64,000 nucleotides of DNA, from positions 248,001-312,000 of the forward strand of contig NZ_QKLF01000005.1 in assembly GCF_003224335.1 (NCBI RefSeq), written 5' to 3'. Positions 29,739 through 37,614 of the stretch are shown one piece after another. The notes under the pieces are model-generated. The model saw nothing but the letters and a program-made list of their open reading frames with translations. It had not been told where the DNA came from and did not search any database. The first letter of the stretch is position 1. Every line of letters begins with the position of its first letter. A program made the translations under genes and the position numbers. This DNA comes from Curtobacterium sp. MCJR17_055. GTDB lineage: Bacteria; Actinomycetota; Actinomycetes; Actinomycetales; Microbacteriaceae.

Positions 29739-31189
29739 TCGGGGACACCTCCGAGGCGGTCGCCGACGAACCGCAGCCCGGCCGACTTCGAGGACTTGAC
29801 CAGGACGACGTCACCCGGACGCACGATCTCCTGGAGGGCACGGACGGCGTCGTCGACGTCCTTGATGAACACGGACTCGCCGTCCCACGACCCCTCGAGG
29901 GTGGCGGCCTGGTGCAGGGCCATCGCGCCGCGGCCGACGACCACGAGCTGTCCGATGCCGAGCCGCACCACGAGACGACCGATCCGGTCGTGCTCCTCGA
30001 CGGAGTACTCGCCGAGTTCGGCCATCTCGCCGAGGACGGCGACGGTGCGCTCCCCCGGACGGGCGACCTGCGCGAGCGTGCGGAGCGCAGCCGCCGTGGA
30101 GTCGGGCGACGCGTTGTAGGCGTCGTTGATCACGGTGACGCCGTCCGGCCCCTGCAGGAGCTCCATGCGCCACCGCTCGGCGCGCGTCATCGACGCGAGC
30201 GCGGCGGCGCCCTCGGCCAGCGGCACGCCCCACAGGTGCGCGACGGACAGCGCCGCGGCGGCGTTCATGGCGTGGTGCTCGCCGAGGATGGCGAGACGGA
30301 CGTCGACCGTCTCGGGTGCCTCGGACGGGCCTCCCGGCAGGGCGTCCGCCGACTCGACGGGAGGCGCGGTGAGCGTGAACCGGGTGCCGTCGCGGTCCGT
30401 CGTGACACCACCGATGCGGTAGTCGGCACCGGCGGAGGTGCCGAAGCCGACGACGCGGGCGGCGGTGCGCCCGCGCATCCGCGCGACGCGGTCGTCGTCG
30501 ACGTTGAGGAGGGCCGTGGCCGTGGCCGGCAGGTCGGTGACCATCTCCGACTTGGCGCGTTCGGTCGCCTCGATCCCGCCGAACTCGCCGGCGTGCGCGA
30601 GGCCGACCTTGAGGACGACACCGACGTCCGGCTCCGCGATGCGGACGAGCTTCGCGATGTGGCCGATGCCGCTCGCGCCCATCTCGACCACGAGGAACCG
30701 GGTGTCGGCGGTGACCCGGAGCATCGAGACCGGTGCGCCGACGTGGTTGTTGAACGAGCCCTCGGGCGCGACCGTCTCGCCGACGCGGGACAGGATCGTG
30801 CGGAGCATGTTCTTCGTGCTCGTCTTGCCGTTCGAGCCCGTGATGCCGACGACGCGCAGGGCACCGGCGGCACGGACGCGGGCGACGACCTCGTGGGCGA
30901 GGGCCGCCAGGGCGGCGTAGCCGTCGGCGACGACGATCTGCGCGGTCGGGGCGTCGTCCGGCAGGTCGACGGCGCGTTCGGTGACGACGAGCGCTGCGCC
31001 GGCGTCGGCGGCGGCCGGGACGAAGCGGTGCCCGTCGGTCTCCTCGCCGAGCAGGGCGAAGAAGACGCTGCCGGACGCGACCAGACGCGAGTCCGTCTCG
31101 ACGGAACCGGTGACGGTCGTGTCGGCGGCACCGCGGACGAGCTCGCCGTCGACCGCTGCGGCGATCTCGGCGAGGGTCAGCGCGATCAT
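29735..31189 (-). CDS. murF: UDP-MurNAc-tripeptide--D-alanyl-D-alanine ligase
   Basis: Completes the cytoplasmic precursor by adding D-Ala-D-Ala. The 484-residue protein starts with [18 protein letters not shown] and has the P-loop [15 protein letters not shown], the motif [13 protein letters not shown] and [11 protein letters not shown] in the C-terminal half. The frame is open twelve codons upstream, but the ATG at 31189 overlaps the murE stop (ATGA) and starts the conserved segment. The stop overlaps the mraY start by 4 nt. It is the third ligase of the order murE-murF-mraY-murD. Confidence 0.97.
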   Translation of the reverse strand: MIALTLAEIAAAVDGELVRGAADTTVTGSVETDSRLVASGSVFFALLGEETDGHRFVPAAADAGAALVVTERAVDLPDDAPTAQIVVADGYAALAALAHEVVARVRAAGALRVVGITGSNGKTSTKNMLRTILSRVGETVAPEGSFNNHVGAPVSMLRVTADTRFLVVEMGASGIGHIAKLVRIAEPDVGVVLKVGLAHAGEFGGIEATERAKSEMVTDLPATATALLNVDDDRVARMRGRTAARVVGFGTSAGADYRIGGVTTDRDGTRFTLTAPPVESADALPGGPSEAPETVDVRLAILGEHHAMNAAAALSVAHLWGVPLAEGAAALASMTRAERWRMELLQGPDGVTVINDAYNASPDSTAAALRTLAQVARPGERTVAVLGEMAELGEYSVEEHDRIGRLVVRLGIGQLVVVGRGAMALHQAATLEGSWDGESVFIKDVDDAVRALQEIVRPGDVVLVKSSKSAGLRFVGDRLGGVPE

Positions 31190-32829
31190 CGAGCGTCCTC
31201 CGTCGGGCCGGCGTTCGGTTCCCAACCGGCTTCGCGGAGCGCGGCGCGGGCCTCGTCACGGGCCGAGTACGGCGTGCGGACACCCTGGATGTCGCGGTAG
31301 TCCTGGTGCCCGGGGCCGGCCCAGAGGATCGAGTCGCCCTCGCCGACGAGCGCGACCGCAGCACGGATCGCCGCCTCGGGCGGGCTGACCTCGTGGATCT
31401 CGTGGTCCGGGTAGGCGGCACGGGCGGCGTCGACCAGGGTCTTCCGGATCGACGCGGCGTCCTCGAAGCGCGGGTGGTGGTCGGTGACGACGAGGACGTC
31501 GGAGCCCTCCGCCGCGACGCGGGCCATGTCGGCGCGCTTCGTGGTGTCGCGGTCCCCGTCGGCGCCGAAGAGCATGACGACCTTGCCGGGGGTGAACTGC
31601 CGGACCGCCGCCAGGGTGTTGAGGAACGCGTCCGGGCTGTGCCCGAAGTCGACGTAGACGCTCGGACCGGTGTCGCCCGAGACGCGCTCGGTCCGGCCGG
31701 GCAGGTAGCACTCGATGGCGCTCACCACGGTGCCGTCGGTCTCGTCCGGGTAGCGGCGGTGGTTCGTCTCGAGCGCCTGAGCGATCGCACCGAGCTCGAA
31801 CCCGCCCTCCACGAGCATGACGATCGCCAGTGCGGCGTTCGCGGCCATGTGCCAGCCGATGAGCGGCACGCGCGTGGTGAGCTCGCGGCCCTCCGGTCCG
31901 GTCAGGCGGAACTCGGTGTAGGCCGCGTGCGCCTCGACGATGTCGACGTGCCACTCGGCCTCGACGTCCGGGTGCACCGTGATGGTCGTCACGGGGATGC
32001 GGGAGTCCTGCACGACCCGGTGGCCCCAGTCGGTGTCGAGTGAGACGACACCGCGGCGGCCGTGCTCCGGCTGGAACAGCGGCAGCTTCGCCTGGAAGTA
32101 CTCCTCCATGTCGGCGTAGTCGTCGAGGTGGTCGTGGCTGAGGTTCGTGAAGGCGACGACGTCGAACACGATGCCGTCGACCCGGTGCCGGCTGAGGGCC
32201 TGGGCACTGACCTCGACGGCCACCGCGCGCACCTCGCTCTCCCGCATCCGGGCGAGGAGGGCGTGCATCTCGCTGGCCTCCGGCGTGGTGAGCCGGCTCG
32301 TCACGCTGAGCGACCCGATGTGGCGCTCGGCGGTGGAGCTCAGCCCGGTGACCAGACCGAGCTGCTTGAGGACGCCTTCGAGGATGTACGACGTGCTCGT
32401 CTTGCCGTTCGTCCCGGTGACGGCGAAGAGCTGCGGCAACTCGGCCTCGTCGGGGTTCGTGCGGTAGACCCACGCCGACACGTCACCGAGCGCGGCCCGG
32501 GGGTCCTCGACCTCGAGCACCGGCAGCCCGGAGGCCTCGGCGATCGCGACACCGGCGGCGTCGGTGAGCACGGCGACGGCCCCGCGCTCGGCGGCGTCCG
32601 TGGCGAACTCGGCACCGTGGCGGTTCGCCCCGTGCACGCCGACGAACAGGTCACCGGGCTGCACCTCGGCGGCGCTCAGGGTGACACCGGTCGTCTCGAC
32701 GCCGTCGAGCGATCCGACGACGCGGAGCCCGAAGGCGTTCGCGAGTTCGGCGACCGGCCGCGGGGTCGGGTGTTCGGGCCGGAGGACCGGGGGGATCCGT
32801 GCTGACAAGTGCTCCTTCTTCCTCACCAC
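31186..32829 (-). CDS. murE: UDP-MurNAc-dipeptide ligase (MurE), altered amino-acid-specificity motif
   Basis: Adds the third residue of the stem peptide to UDP-MurNAc-L-Ala-D-Glu. The 547-residue Mur ligase has the P-loop TGTNGKTSTSYIL (about 138-150) and the C-terminal GHQDYRDIQG. The loop that reads DNPR in diaminopimelate-adding enzymes is HHPR here (residues 451-454), and the usual DYAHTPD is DFGHSPD. Microbacteriaceae have B-type walls with another diamino acid or homoserine at position 3, so a different substrate is likely; which one is not visible. The start is uncertain: GTG at 32829 has no ribosome site, while AAGGAG lies just before a TTG seven codons in. Confidence 0.93.
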   Translation of the reverse strand: MVRKKEHLSARIPPVLRPEHPTPRPVAELANAFGLRVVGSLDGVETTGVTLSAAEVQPGDLFVGVHGANRHGAEFATDAAERGAVAVLTDAAGVAIAEASGLPVLEVEDPRAALGDVSAWVYRTNPDEAELPQLFAVTGTNGKTSTSYILEGVLKQLGLVTGLSSTAERHIGSLSVTSRLTTPEASEMHALLARMRESEVRAVAVEVSAQALSRHRVDGIVFDVVAFTNLSHDHLDDYADMEEYFQAKLPLFQPEHGRRGVVSLDTDWGHRVVQDSRIPVTTITVHPDVEAEWHVDIVEAHAAYTEFRLTGPEGRELTTRVPLIGWHMAANAALAIVMLVEGGFELGAIAQALETNHRRYPDETDGTVVSAIECYLPGRTERVSGDTGPSVYVDFGHSPDAFLNTLAAVRQFTPGKVVMLFGADGDRDTTKRADMARVAAEGSDVLVVTDHHPRFEDAASIRKTLVDAARAAYPDHEIHEVSPPEAAIRAAVALVGEGDSILWAGPGHQDYRDIQGVRTPYSARDEARAALREAGWEPNAGPTEDAR

Positions 32830-32842
32830 GTGGACAGTGCGG

Positions 32843-34612
32843 CTACCAGGTGGACGGGTAGGTCCGCGCCTCTGTCGTGGAGGGGGCGACTCGGTACTTC
32901 TCGAGCACCTGGGACATGAGTGTGCGGAACGCCGGAGCCGCTCCGCTCGACCACTTGGTGGTCTGCGGCTTCGTGAACGTCACCGTGACAACATACTGGG
33001 GGTCCTCGGCGGGTGCCATTCCGGCCACCGAGATCACACGCTCCGCGCCGTAGCCCTTCGCGCCGTCCGCGACCTCGGCCGTGCCGGTCTTCGCGGCGAT
33101 GTTGTAGCCGGAGATCGGCTTCATGCCGACGAGTGTGCCGCCGGTGACGACGCTCTGCAGCATGTCGACCGTCTGCGACGCCGCCTGCTCGGAGACGACC
33201 CGCTTCTCCTGCACGTCGGGCGCGTCGATCGTCCTGCCGTCCGCGGTCTCGCAGCCCTTCACCATGTGGAGCGGGATCCGGACGCCGTCGTTGGCGAGGG
33301 TCTGGTAGACGCTCGACACCTGCATGGCGGTCGTGACGATGCCCTGTCCGAACATGGAGTTGATGTCGGTCTGCTGGTCCCACTGCGGGCTCGCGCCGTA
33401 GTCCATCGTCGGCTGGCCCGGGTAGTCGATGGCGGGCTCGGGCTCGAAGAGGCCGAAGTCGCGCATGACGTCGTACCGCTGCTGGGTCGACAGCTTCGCG
33501 CCGAGGTCGGTGATCCCGACGTTCGAGGAGTCGCGGAGGATGCCGGTGAGCGTCAGGTTCTCGGTCGGGTGGAACTCGGAGTCGTGGATGGTGCCGCCCC
33601 ACGGGAACGTCCTGGAGTACGGCACCACGGCCTGCGTCGTCGGGGTCGCGAGCCCCTTGTCGATGAGCGCGGCGGCGATCGCGGCCTTGATCGTGGAGCC
33701 GGGCTCGTAGGCCGCGGTGAGGGCGCGCGAGCCGTACGCACCGGGGTCGGTCGTCGCGTCGACGTCGTTCGGGTCGACCGTCGGGTAGTCCGCGACGGCG
33801 AGCACCTCGCCCGTCTTCGCGTTGACGACGGTGGCGGTCGCCGACTCCGCCTTGAGCTGCTGTGCGGCGTCGGCGATGTCCTGTGACGCCATGTACTGCA
33901 GGTCGCTGTCGATGGTGGTGACGAGCGTGCCGCCGTCCTTGGCCCGCTTCTTCGTCACGGTGCTGCCCGGGAGCTGCACCCCGTCCTCGCCGCGCTCGTA
34001 CGTCTCGGAGCCGTTCGTGCCGGCGAGGCACTTCTGGTACGCGAGCTCGAGGCCGGCCTGGGCGCCGTCCGTCCCCATGAAGCCGGTGATGTTGCCCGTC
34101 GCCGCGGCGGTCGGGTACGTCCGCGAAGCCTGCTGCTCCTTGTAGACCCAGGGGATGCCGAGCGCGGTGACCGCCTCGTAGTGCTTCACGTCGATGCCCT
34201 TGACCAGGTAGGCGAAGTCCGACTTCGGGTCGGCCGCGATGGCCGCCTGCATCTCGGCGACGTCGCCGCCCGACGCCTGCGCGACGGCGGCGAGTGCCTG
34301 CTCGACGGTGACGTCCTTGACGCGGCTGCCGCCGAGCTTCCCCTCGAACCCCTTGACCAACCGGGGCGAGGTCGTGATGTTGTACCGGACGACGCTCTCG
34401 GCGAGTGCGGTGCCGTCACGGTCGACGATCGAGCCCCGCGTGCCGTACAGGGTCACGGGGATGCTGCGCTTCGACTCGGCGGCCTTCGTGAGTTCCGCGG
34501 CCTGCACGACCTGGATGTCGACGAGGCGGACCACGAACACCGCCACGAGCGCGATGACGGCGAGCATCACGACGCTGTAGCGGAGGCGGCGGGAGCGGAG
34601 GGTCTTCGTCAC
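32843..34612 (-). CDS. ftsI: Septal transpeptidase FtsI (class B penicillin-binding protein)
   Basis: Cross-links septal peptidoglycan in partnership with FtsW. The 589-residue protein has a short basic cytoplasmic N-terminus, one membrane helix (about 12-33), the PBP dimerisation/pedestal domain (about 50-210) and the transpeptidase domain. Active-site motifs are S306-T-I-K in EPGSTIKAA, S-S-N at 362-364 and KTGTAE in the C-terminal part. There are no PASTA domains, as usual for this group. It starts 34 nt after the FtsL-like gene and ends 13 nt before murE. The start follows a GGCC-rich stretch with a weak ribosome site. Confidence 0.95.
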   Translation of the reverse strand: MTKTLRSRRLRYSVVMLAVIALVAVFVVRLVDIQVVQAAELTKAAESKRSIPVTLYGTRGSIVDRDGTALAESVVRYNITTSPRLVKGFEGKLGGSRVKDVTVEQALAAVAQASGGDVAEMQAAIAADPKSDFAYLVKGIDVKHYEAVTALGIPWVYKEQQASRTYPTAAATGNITGFMGTDGAQAGLELAYQKCLAGTNGSETYERGEDGVQLPGSTVTKKRAKDGGTLVTTIDSDLQYMASQDIADAAQQLKAESATATVVNAKTGEVLAVADYPTVDPNDVDATTDPGAYGSRALTAAYEPGSTIKAAIAAALIDKGLATPTTQAVVPYSRTFPWGGTIHDSEFHPTENLTLTGILRDSSNVGITDLGAKLSTQQRYDVMRDFGLFEPEPAIDYPGQPTMDYGASPQWDQQTDINSMFGQGIVTTAMQVSSVYQTLANDGVRIPLHMVKGCETADGRTIDAPDVQEKRVVSEQAASQTVDMLQSVVTGGTLVGMKPISGYNIAAKTGTAEVADGAKGYGAERVISVAGMAPAEDPQYVVTVTFTKPQTTKWSSGAAPAFRTLMSQVLEKYRVAPSTTEARTYPSTW

Positions 34613-34646
34613 GAGCGGCCTTTCCGGGATGGAGCTGCGCCCCGGG

Positions 34647-35345
34647 TCACCGGGTCGTGGGTGCCTGGAGCTGGTTCGGGTCGGACTCTACGGAGGACCC
34701 CGCGGAACCCTCGTCCGACGCGCTGGCCGCGCCGGTGTTCCCAGCGTCGGCGGCCGGTGCCGGAGCGGCGGCGGCCGGAGCGGCAGGGGCCTGGCTGCTG
34801 GCCGCCGGTGCCGTGTCCGAGGCGCCGGTCTCCTTGCTCGTGGCGGTGTCCCCGGCCTGGGCTGCGAGGGGGACGTCACCGAGCAGGGCGTTCGGGACCT
34901 GGTTCGCGGTGTTCCCCGTCGCTTCCTCCGGGGTCGCGGGCTTCGGCGTGCCGTACACCGTCCCCGTCTTCGGGTCGAGGTAGACCGGCGTCGAGTTCGC
35001 GATCATCCCGAGGGCCTGCGCGTTCCGGGCCAGGTTCTGTGGCGACTCGAGCACCTTGAGGTCCTCGGACAGGGACGCCTGGGTCCGCGTCAGCCCGGTC
35101 TGCTCGCTCTTCAGGGAGCTGAGCGTGTAGGCGCCCTGGCTGAGCGCCATGCTGATCCCGAGCTGCGCGAGGAGCAGGACGCCGAGCGCCGCGATGGCCA
35201 CCACGGCGTAGGCCACCCGGGGGCGGGCACGCCGCTGCGCCTTCGTCGGGGTGACCTCGACGAGTTCCGGGCGGCGGTCGCGGTCCGGGCGCGGGGCACG
35301 CGACGGGGCGACGACAGGGTCGACGAGTGCGAGGTTCGTGCTCAT
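34647..35345 (-). CDS. ftsL: FtsL-like divisome protein
   Basis: A bitopic membrane protein in the position of ftsL, between rsmH and ftsI. The 232 residues comprise a basic cytoplasmic tail (1-44), one helix (about 45-68, VAYAVVAIAALGVLLLAQLG) and a coiled-coil stretch (about 69-105, SSLKSEQTGLTRTQASLSED) as in FtsL/DivIC proteins. The second half is a low-complexity segment rich in Ala, Pro, Ser and Asp. It probably acts with FtsQ and FtsB to activate FtsW-FtsI. Assignment rests on topology and gene order because FtsL sequences diverge strongly. The start lies 1 nt after the rsmH stop. Confidence 0.85.
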   Translation of the reverse strand: MSTNLALVDPVVAPSRAPRPDRDRRPELVEVTPTKAQRRARPRVAYAVVAIAALGVLLLAQLGISMALSQGAYTLSSLKSEQTGLTRTQASLSEDLKVLESPQNLARNAQALGMIANSTPVYLDPKTGTVYGTPKPATPEEATGNTANQVPNALLGDVPLAAQAGDTATSKETGASDTAPAASSQAPAAPAAAAPAPAADAGNTGAASASDEGSAGSSVESDPNQLQAPTTR

Positions 35346-35346
35346 G

Positions 35347-36300
35347 TCACTTCCGGATCCGCTCGGCCGCGCGCAGGCGCACGGGGGTGGCTCGGGGGTT
35401 GGCGGCGCGTTCCGCCTCGTCGGCCTGTTCCGCGCCCTTGACGACGAGGGTGAAGGTCGGCGCGTGCTCGGGGAGCTCCACCGGCAGGTCGGCCGGTGCG
35501 TTCGAGGTCGTGCGCTCGACGAGGGCCCGCTTCACGATGCGGTCCTCGAGGGACTGGTAGGACTCGACGACCAGGCGGCCGCCGACCCGGATGCGGTCGA
35601 GCGCGGCGGGGATCGCGCGCTCGAGGACGCTCAGTTCGGTGTTGACCTCGATCCGCAGCGCCTGGAAGACGCGCTTGGCCGGGTGCCCCTGGCGCTGGAT
35701 CGCGACGGGGGTGGCGTCGTGGAGCACCTGCACGAGGTCGCCGGACATCGTGAAGGGCGTGGTCGCCCGGCGTTCGACGATCGCCTTGGCGTAGCGGCCG
35801 GCGAGCTTCTCCTCGCCGTAGCGCTGGAAGATCCGCCGGAGTTCGCGCTCGTCGTACTCGGCGAGGACCTCGGCCGCGGTGATGCCCTGCGTCCGGTCCA
35901 TCCGCATGTCGAGCGGCGCGTCCTGGCTGTAGGCGAAGCCGCGCTCGGCCCGGTCGAGCTGGAGTGACGAGACGCCGAGGTCGAACAGGACCCCGTCGAC
36001 CTCCGCGATGCCGAGCCCGTCGAGGGCGGCCGGGAGTTCGTCGTACACGGTGTGCACCAGGTGCACACGGTCGCCGAAACGAGCCAACCGCTCCCCCGCG
36101 ATGCCGAGTGCGTCGGTGTCGCGGTCGAGGCCGACCAGGGTCAGGTCGGGGAACCGCTCGAGGAGGCCCGCCGAGTGTCCGCCCATGCCGAGCGTCGCGT
36201 CGACGACGACCTTGCCCGGACCCTCGAGGGTCGGGGTGAAGAGGTCGACGATGCGCTCGAGCATGACGGGGGTGTGCGGGAACCGTTCGGGTGTGCTCAT
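35347..36300 (-). CDS. rsmH: 16S rRNA (cytosine1402-N4)-methyltransferase
   Basis: Methylates N4 of C1402 in the ribosomal P site using S-adenosylmethionine. The 317-residue protein begins FPHTPVMLERIVDLF and carries VVDATLGMGGHSAGLL (SAM motif I), GVLFDLGVSSLQLDRAERGFAYSQDAPLDMRMD and the C-terminal ESYQSLEDRIVKR. The ATG at 36300 has AGGGG about 6 nt upstream; upstream ATGs in the same frame lie before that site. It is the second gene of the dcw cluster, 105 nt after mraZ and 1 nt before ftsL. It overlaps nothing. Confidence 0.97.
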   Translation of the reverse strand: MSTPERFPHTPVMLERIVDLFTPTLEGPGKVVVDATLGMGGHSAGLLERFPDLTLVGLDRDTDALGIAGERLARFGDRVHLVHTVYDELPAALDGLGIAEVDGVLFDLGVSSLQLDRAERGFAYSQDAPLDMRMDRTQGITAAEVLAEYDERELRRIFQRYGEEKLAGRYAKAIVERRATTPFTMSGDLVQVLHDATPVAIQRQGHPAKRVFQALRIEVNTELSVLERAIPAALDRIRVGGRLVVESYQSLEDRIVKRALVERTTSNAPADLPVELPEHAPTFTLVVKGAEQADEAERAANPRATPVRLRAAERIRK

Positions 36301-36405
36301 CTGCGCCCCTGCCCTCCTGGGCCGCGGGTCCGGATCCCCATCCATGCGACCTGACACCGGGGAAGGTGTGTCAGGGCTTCACGGCTGGGAGTCCCGATCC
36401 ACGGA

Positions 36406-36837
36406 TCAGAAGATGCCCGGGATCACCTCCTCGTCGTTCTCGGCGAAGGCCTCTTCGGCCTCGGCGTAGTAGGCCTCCCATGCGCTGGTCGACCAGATCT
36501 CGGCACGGTCACCGCTGCCGATGACCGTCAGGTCCCGCTCGAGCCCCGCGTACTCGCGGAGGTTCTGCGGGATCGTGACGCGGTTCTGCTTGTCGGGCTG
36601 CTCCGCGCTCGCTCCGGAGAGGAACAGGCGCATGTAGTCACGAGTGCGCTTCGACGTCATCGGTGCCTGGCGGATCCGTTCGTGGAGTTCCTCGAAGGTC
36701 CTGGCACTGAAGACGACCACGCACCGCTCCTGGCCGCGGGTCATGACGAGTCCCCCGGACAGTTCGTCCCGGAACTTGGCGGGGAGGATCACGCGACCCT
36801 TCTCGTCGAGCTTCGGGGCATGGGTACCGAGCAGCAC
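36406..36837 (-). CDS. mraZ: MraZ, first gene and regulator of the division and cell wall cluster
   Basis: DNA-binding AbrB-fold protein that regulates its own operon in several bacteria. The 143-residue product has the usual two SpoVT/AbrB-like repeats: [21 protein letters not shown] (about 3-23) and [19 protein letters not shown] (about 80-99). The frame is open eight codons upstream, but the GTG at 36837 has GGGGAGG 7 nt before it and gives the standard length. Period-10 TGGRG boxes, a known MraZ target pattern, lie 39-63 nt before the start. It heads the minus-strand cluster. Confidence 0.96.
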   Translation of the reverse strand: MLLGTHAPKLDEKGRVILPAKFRDELSGGLVMTRGQERCVVVFSARTFEELHERIRQAPMTSKRTRDYMRLFLSGASAEQPDKQNRVTIPQNLREYAGLERDLTVIGSGDRAEIWSTSAWEAYYAEAEEAFAENDEEVIPGIF

Positions 36838-36855
36838 GTCGGGGCCTCCCCTCAG

Positions 36856-36900
36856 CTCCACTCGTCGTCGTCATCCCCCACGGTACTCCACTTCCCTCCA
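36856..36900 (-). promoter_or_regulatory. MraZ operator: period-10 TGGRG direct repeats
   Basis: On the minus strand TGGAG, TGGAG and TGGGG occupy 36896-36900, 36886-36890 and 36876-36880, each separated by 5 nt. A further in-phase TGGAG lies at 36856-36860. The spacing equals the TGGG-N6 direct repeats known to bind MraZ in Escherichia coli. Confidence 0.75.
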
Positions 36901-37017
36901 CTCCGCTGTGCACACGCCCCACTGAGATGCCCCGGCACCCCTACTGGAGGTCTCCCGCGTGCGCCGACCACGCCCGCGCCCCCGGATCTGCGCGGATCGT
37001 GGCGTGACGGCCGCCGG

Positions 37018-37032
37018 TGGAGCGGAGTGGAG
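37018..37032 (+). promoter_or_regulatory. Second TGGAG-N5-TGGAG box, opposite strand
   Basis: TGGAGCGGAGTGGAG on the plus strand has the same 10-nt period as the mraZ operator but is inverted relative to it. It lies between mraZ and the DUF3040 terminator. Binding by MraZ is inferred only from the pattern. Confidence 0.4.
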
Positions 37033-37077
37033 GGGAATCCCCGGGAAAAGGGTGCCGAGACCGCTCGGAGGGCACAG

Positions 37078-37110
37078 AAAAACGGGGCCGGCCTCGGAAG
37101 GCCGACCCCG
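37078..37110 (-). terminator. Intrinsic terminator of the DUF3040 gene
   Basis: A 12-bp stem (37083-37094 with 37099-37110) closes on a tetraloop. The single mismatch is C.A on the plus strand but G.U in the minus-strand RNA, so the hairpin is perfect only in that transcript. In that RNA it is followed by UUUUU (37078-37082). This is the only terminator here with a U-tract. Confidence 0.92.
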
Positions 37111-37125
37111 TGGAGGGATGTGGAG
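37111..37125 (+). promoter_or_regulatory. Third TGGAG-N5-TGGAG box at the end of the DUF3040 gene
   Basis: TGGAGGGATGTGGAG has the same period of 10 nt. It sits 3 nt beyond the stop codon of the DUF3040 gene, on the plus strand, next to the terminator. It could be coincidence in G-rich DNA. Confidence 0.3.
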
Positions 37126-37128
37126 GAG

Positions 37129-37530
37129 CTAGTCCTGCTGGTTGCGCTTGTCCCAGCGCTCGTTCATCCGGTCGATGAAGGAGCCGCCGGATGAACCCCG
37201 TGCGGGACGGGCCCCACCGCGGGCTCCTGGTCCGGACGACGCGGTCCGGGTCGGGCGAGCGGTCGGGGTACGACCACCGGGGCGCAGGGCGAAGAGGACC
37301 CCGCCGAGCATGACGACGAAGCCCAGCACGCCGATCAGGGGCTGCTTGATGACCAGGCCCAGCACGATCACCCCGACGCCGACGAGGCCGATCAGGACGC
37401 CGATCGTGATCGCGGTGTACGTCGGACGGCCCTGGCGGCGACTGACGCGCGCCACGAAGTCGGAGTCGTTCTGGTAGAGGCTCCGCTCCATCTCTTCGAG
37501 GAGTCGTTGCTCTTGCTCCGAGAGCGGCAT
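37129..37530 (-). CDS. DUF3040 membrane protein
   Basis: A small actinobacterial membrane protein of unknown function, 133 residues. It starts with the family signature MPLSEQEQRLLEEMERSLYQNDSDF, followed by two closely spaced helices (about 42-62 and 66-84) and a basic, Gly/Arg-rich C-terminus. The gene sits between mraZ and the polyprenyl synthase gene; mycobacteria have a similar small membrane protein gene near this point. The conserved neighbourhood suggests a cell envelope role. It ends in a terminator with a U-tract and is monocistronic. Confidence 0.88.
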   Translation of the reverse strand: MPLSEQEQRLLEEMERSLYQNDSDFVARVSRRQGRPTYTAITIGVLIGLVGVGVIVLGLVIKQPLIGVLGFVVMLGGVLFALRPGGRTPTARPTRTASSGPGARGGARPARGSSGGSFIDRMNERWDKRNQQD

Positions 37531-37601
37531 CTTGGTTCCCTCTTGTTCCTGGGATCGACGCGGTGGAAGGGGTGGATCGATCTTACGACCGGGCCACCCA
37601 C

Positions 37602-37607
37602 TAAGGT
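37602..37607 (+). promoter_or_regulatory. -10 box of the polyprenyl synthase gene
   Basis: TAAGGT followed by 7 nt and the GTG start codon. The distance implies that transcription begins at or next to the start codon. AAGG within the 7 nt could still act as a ribosome site if initiation lies further upstream. Confidence 0.4.
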
Positions 37608-37614
37608 AAGGACC

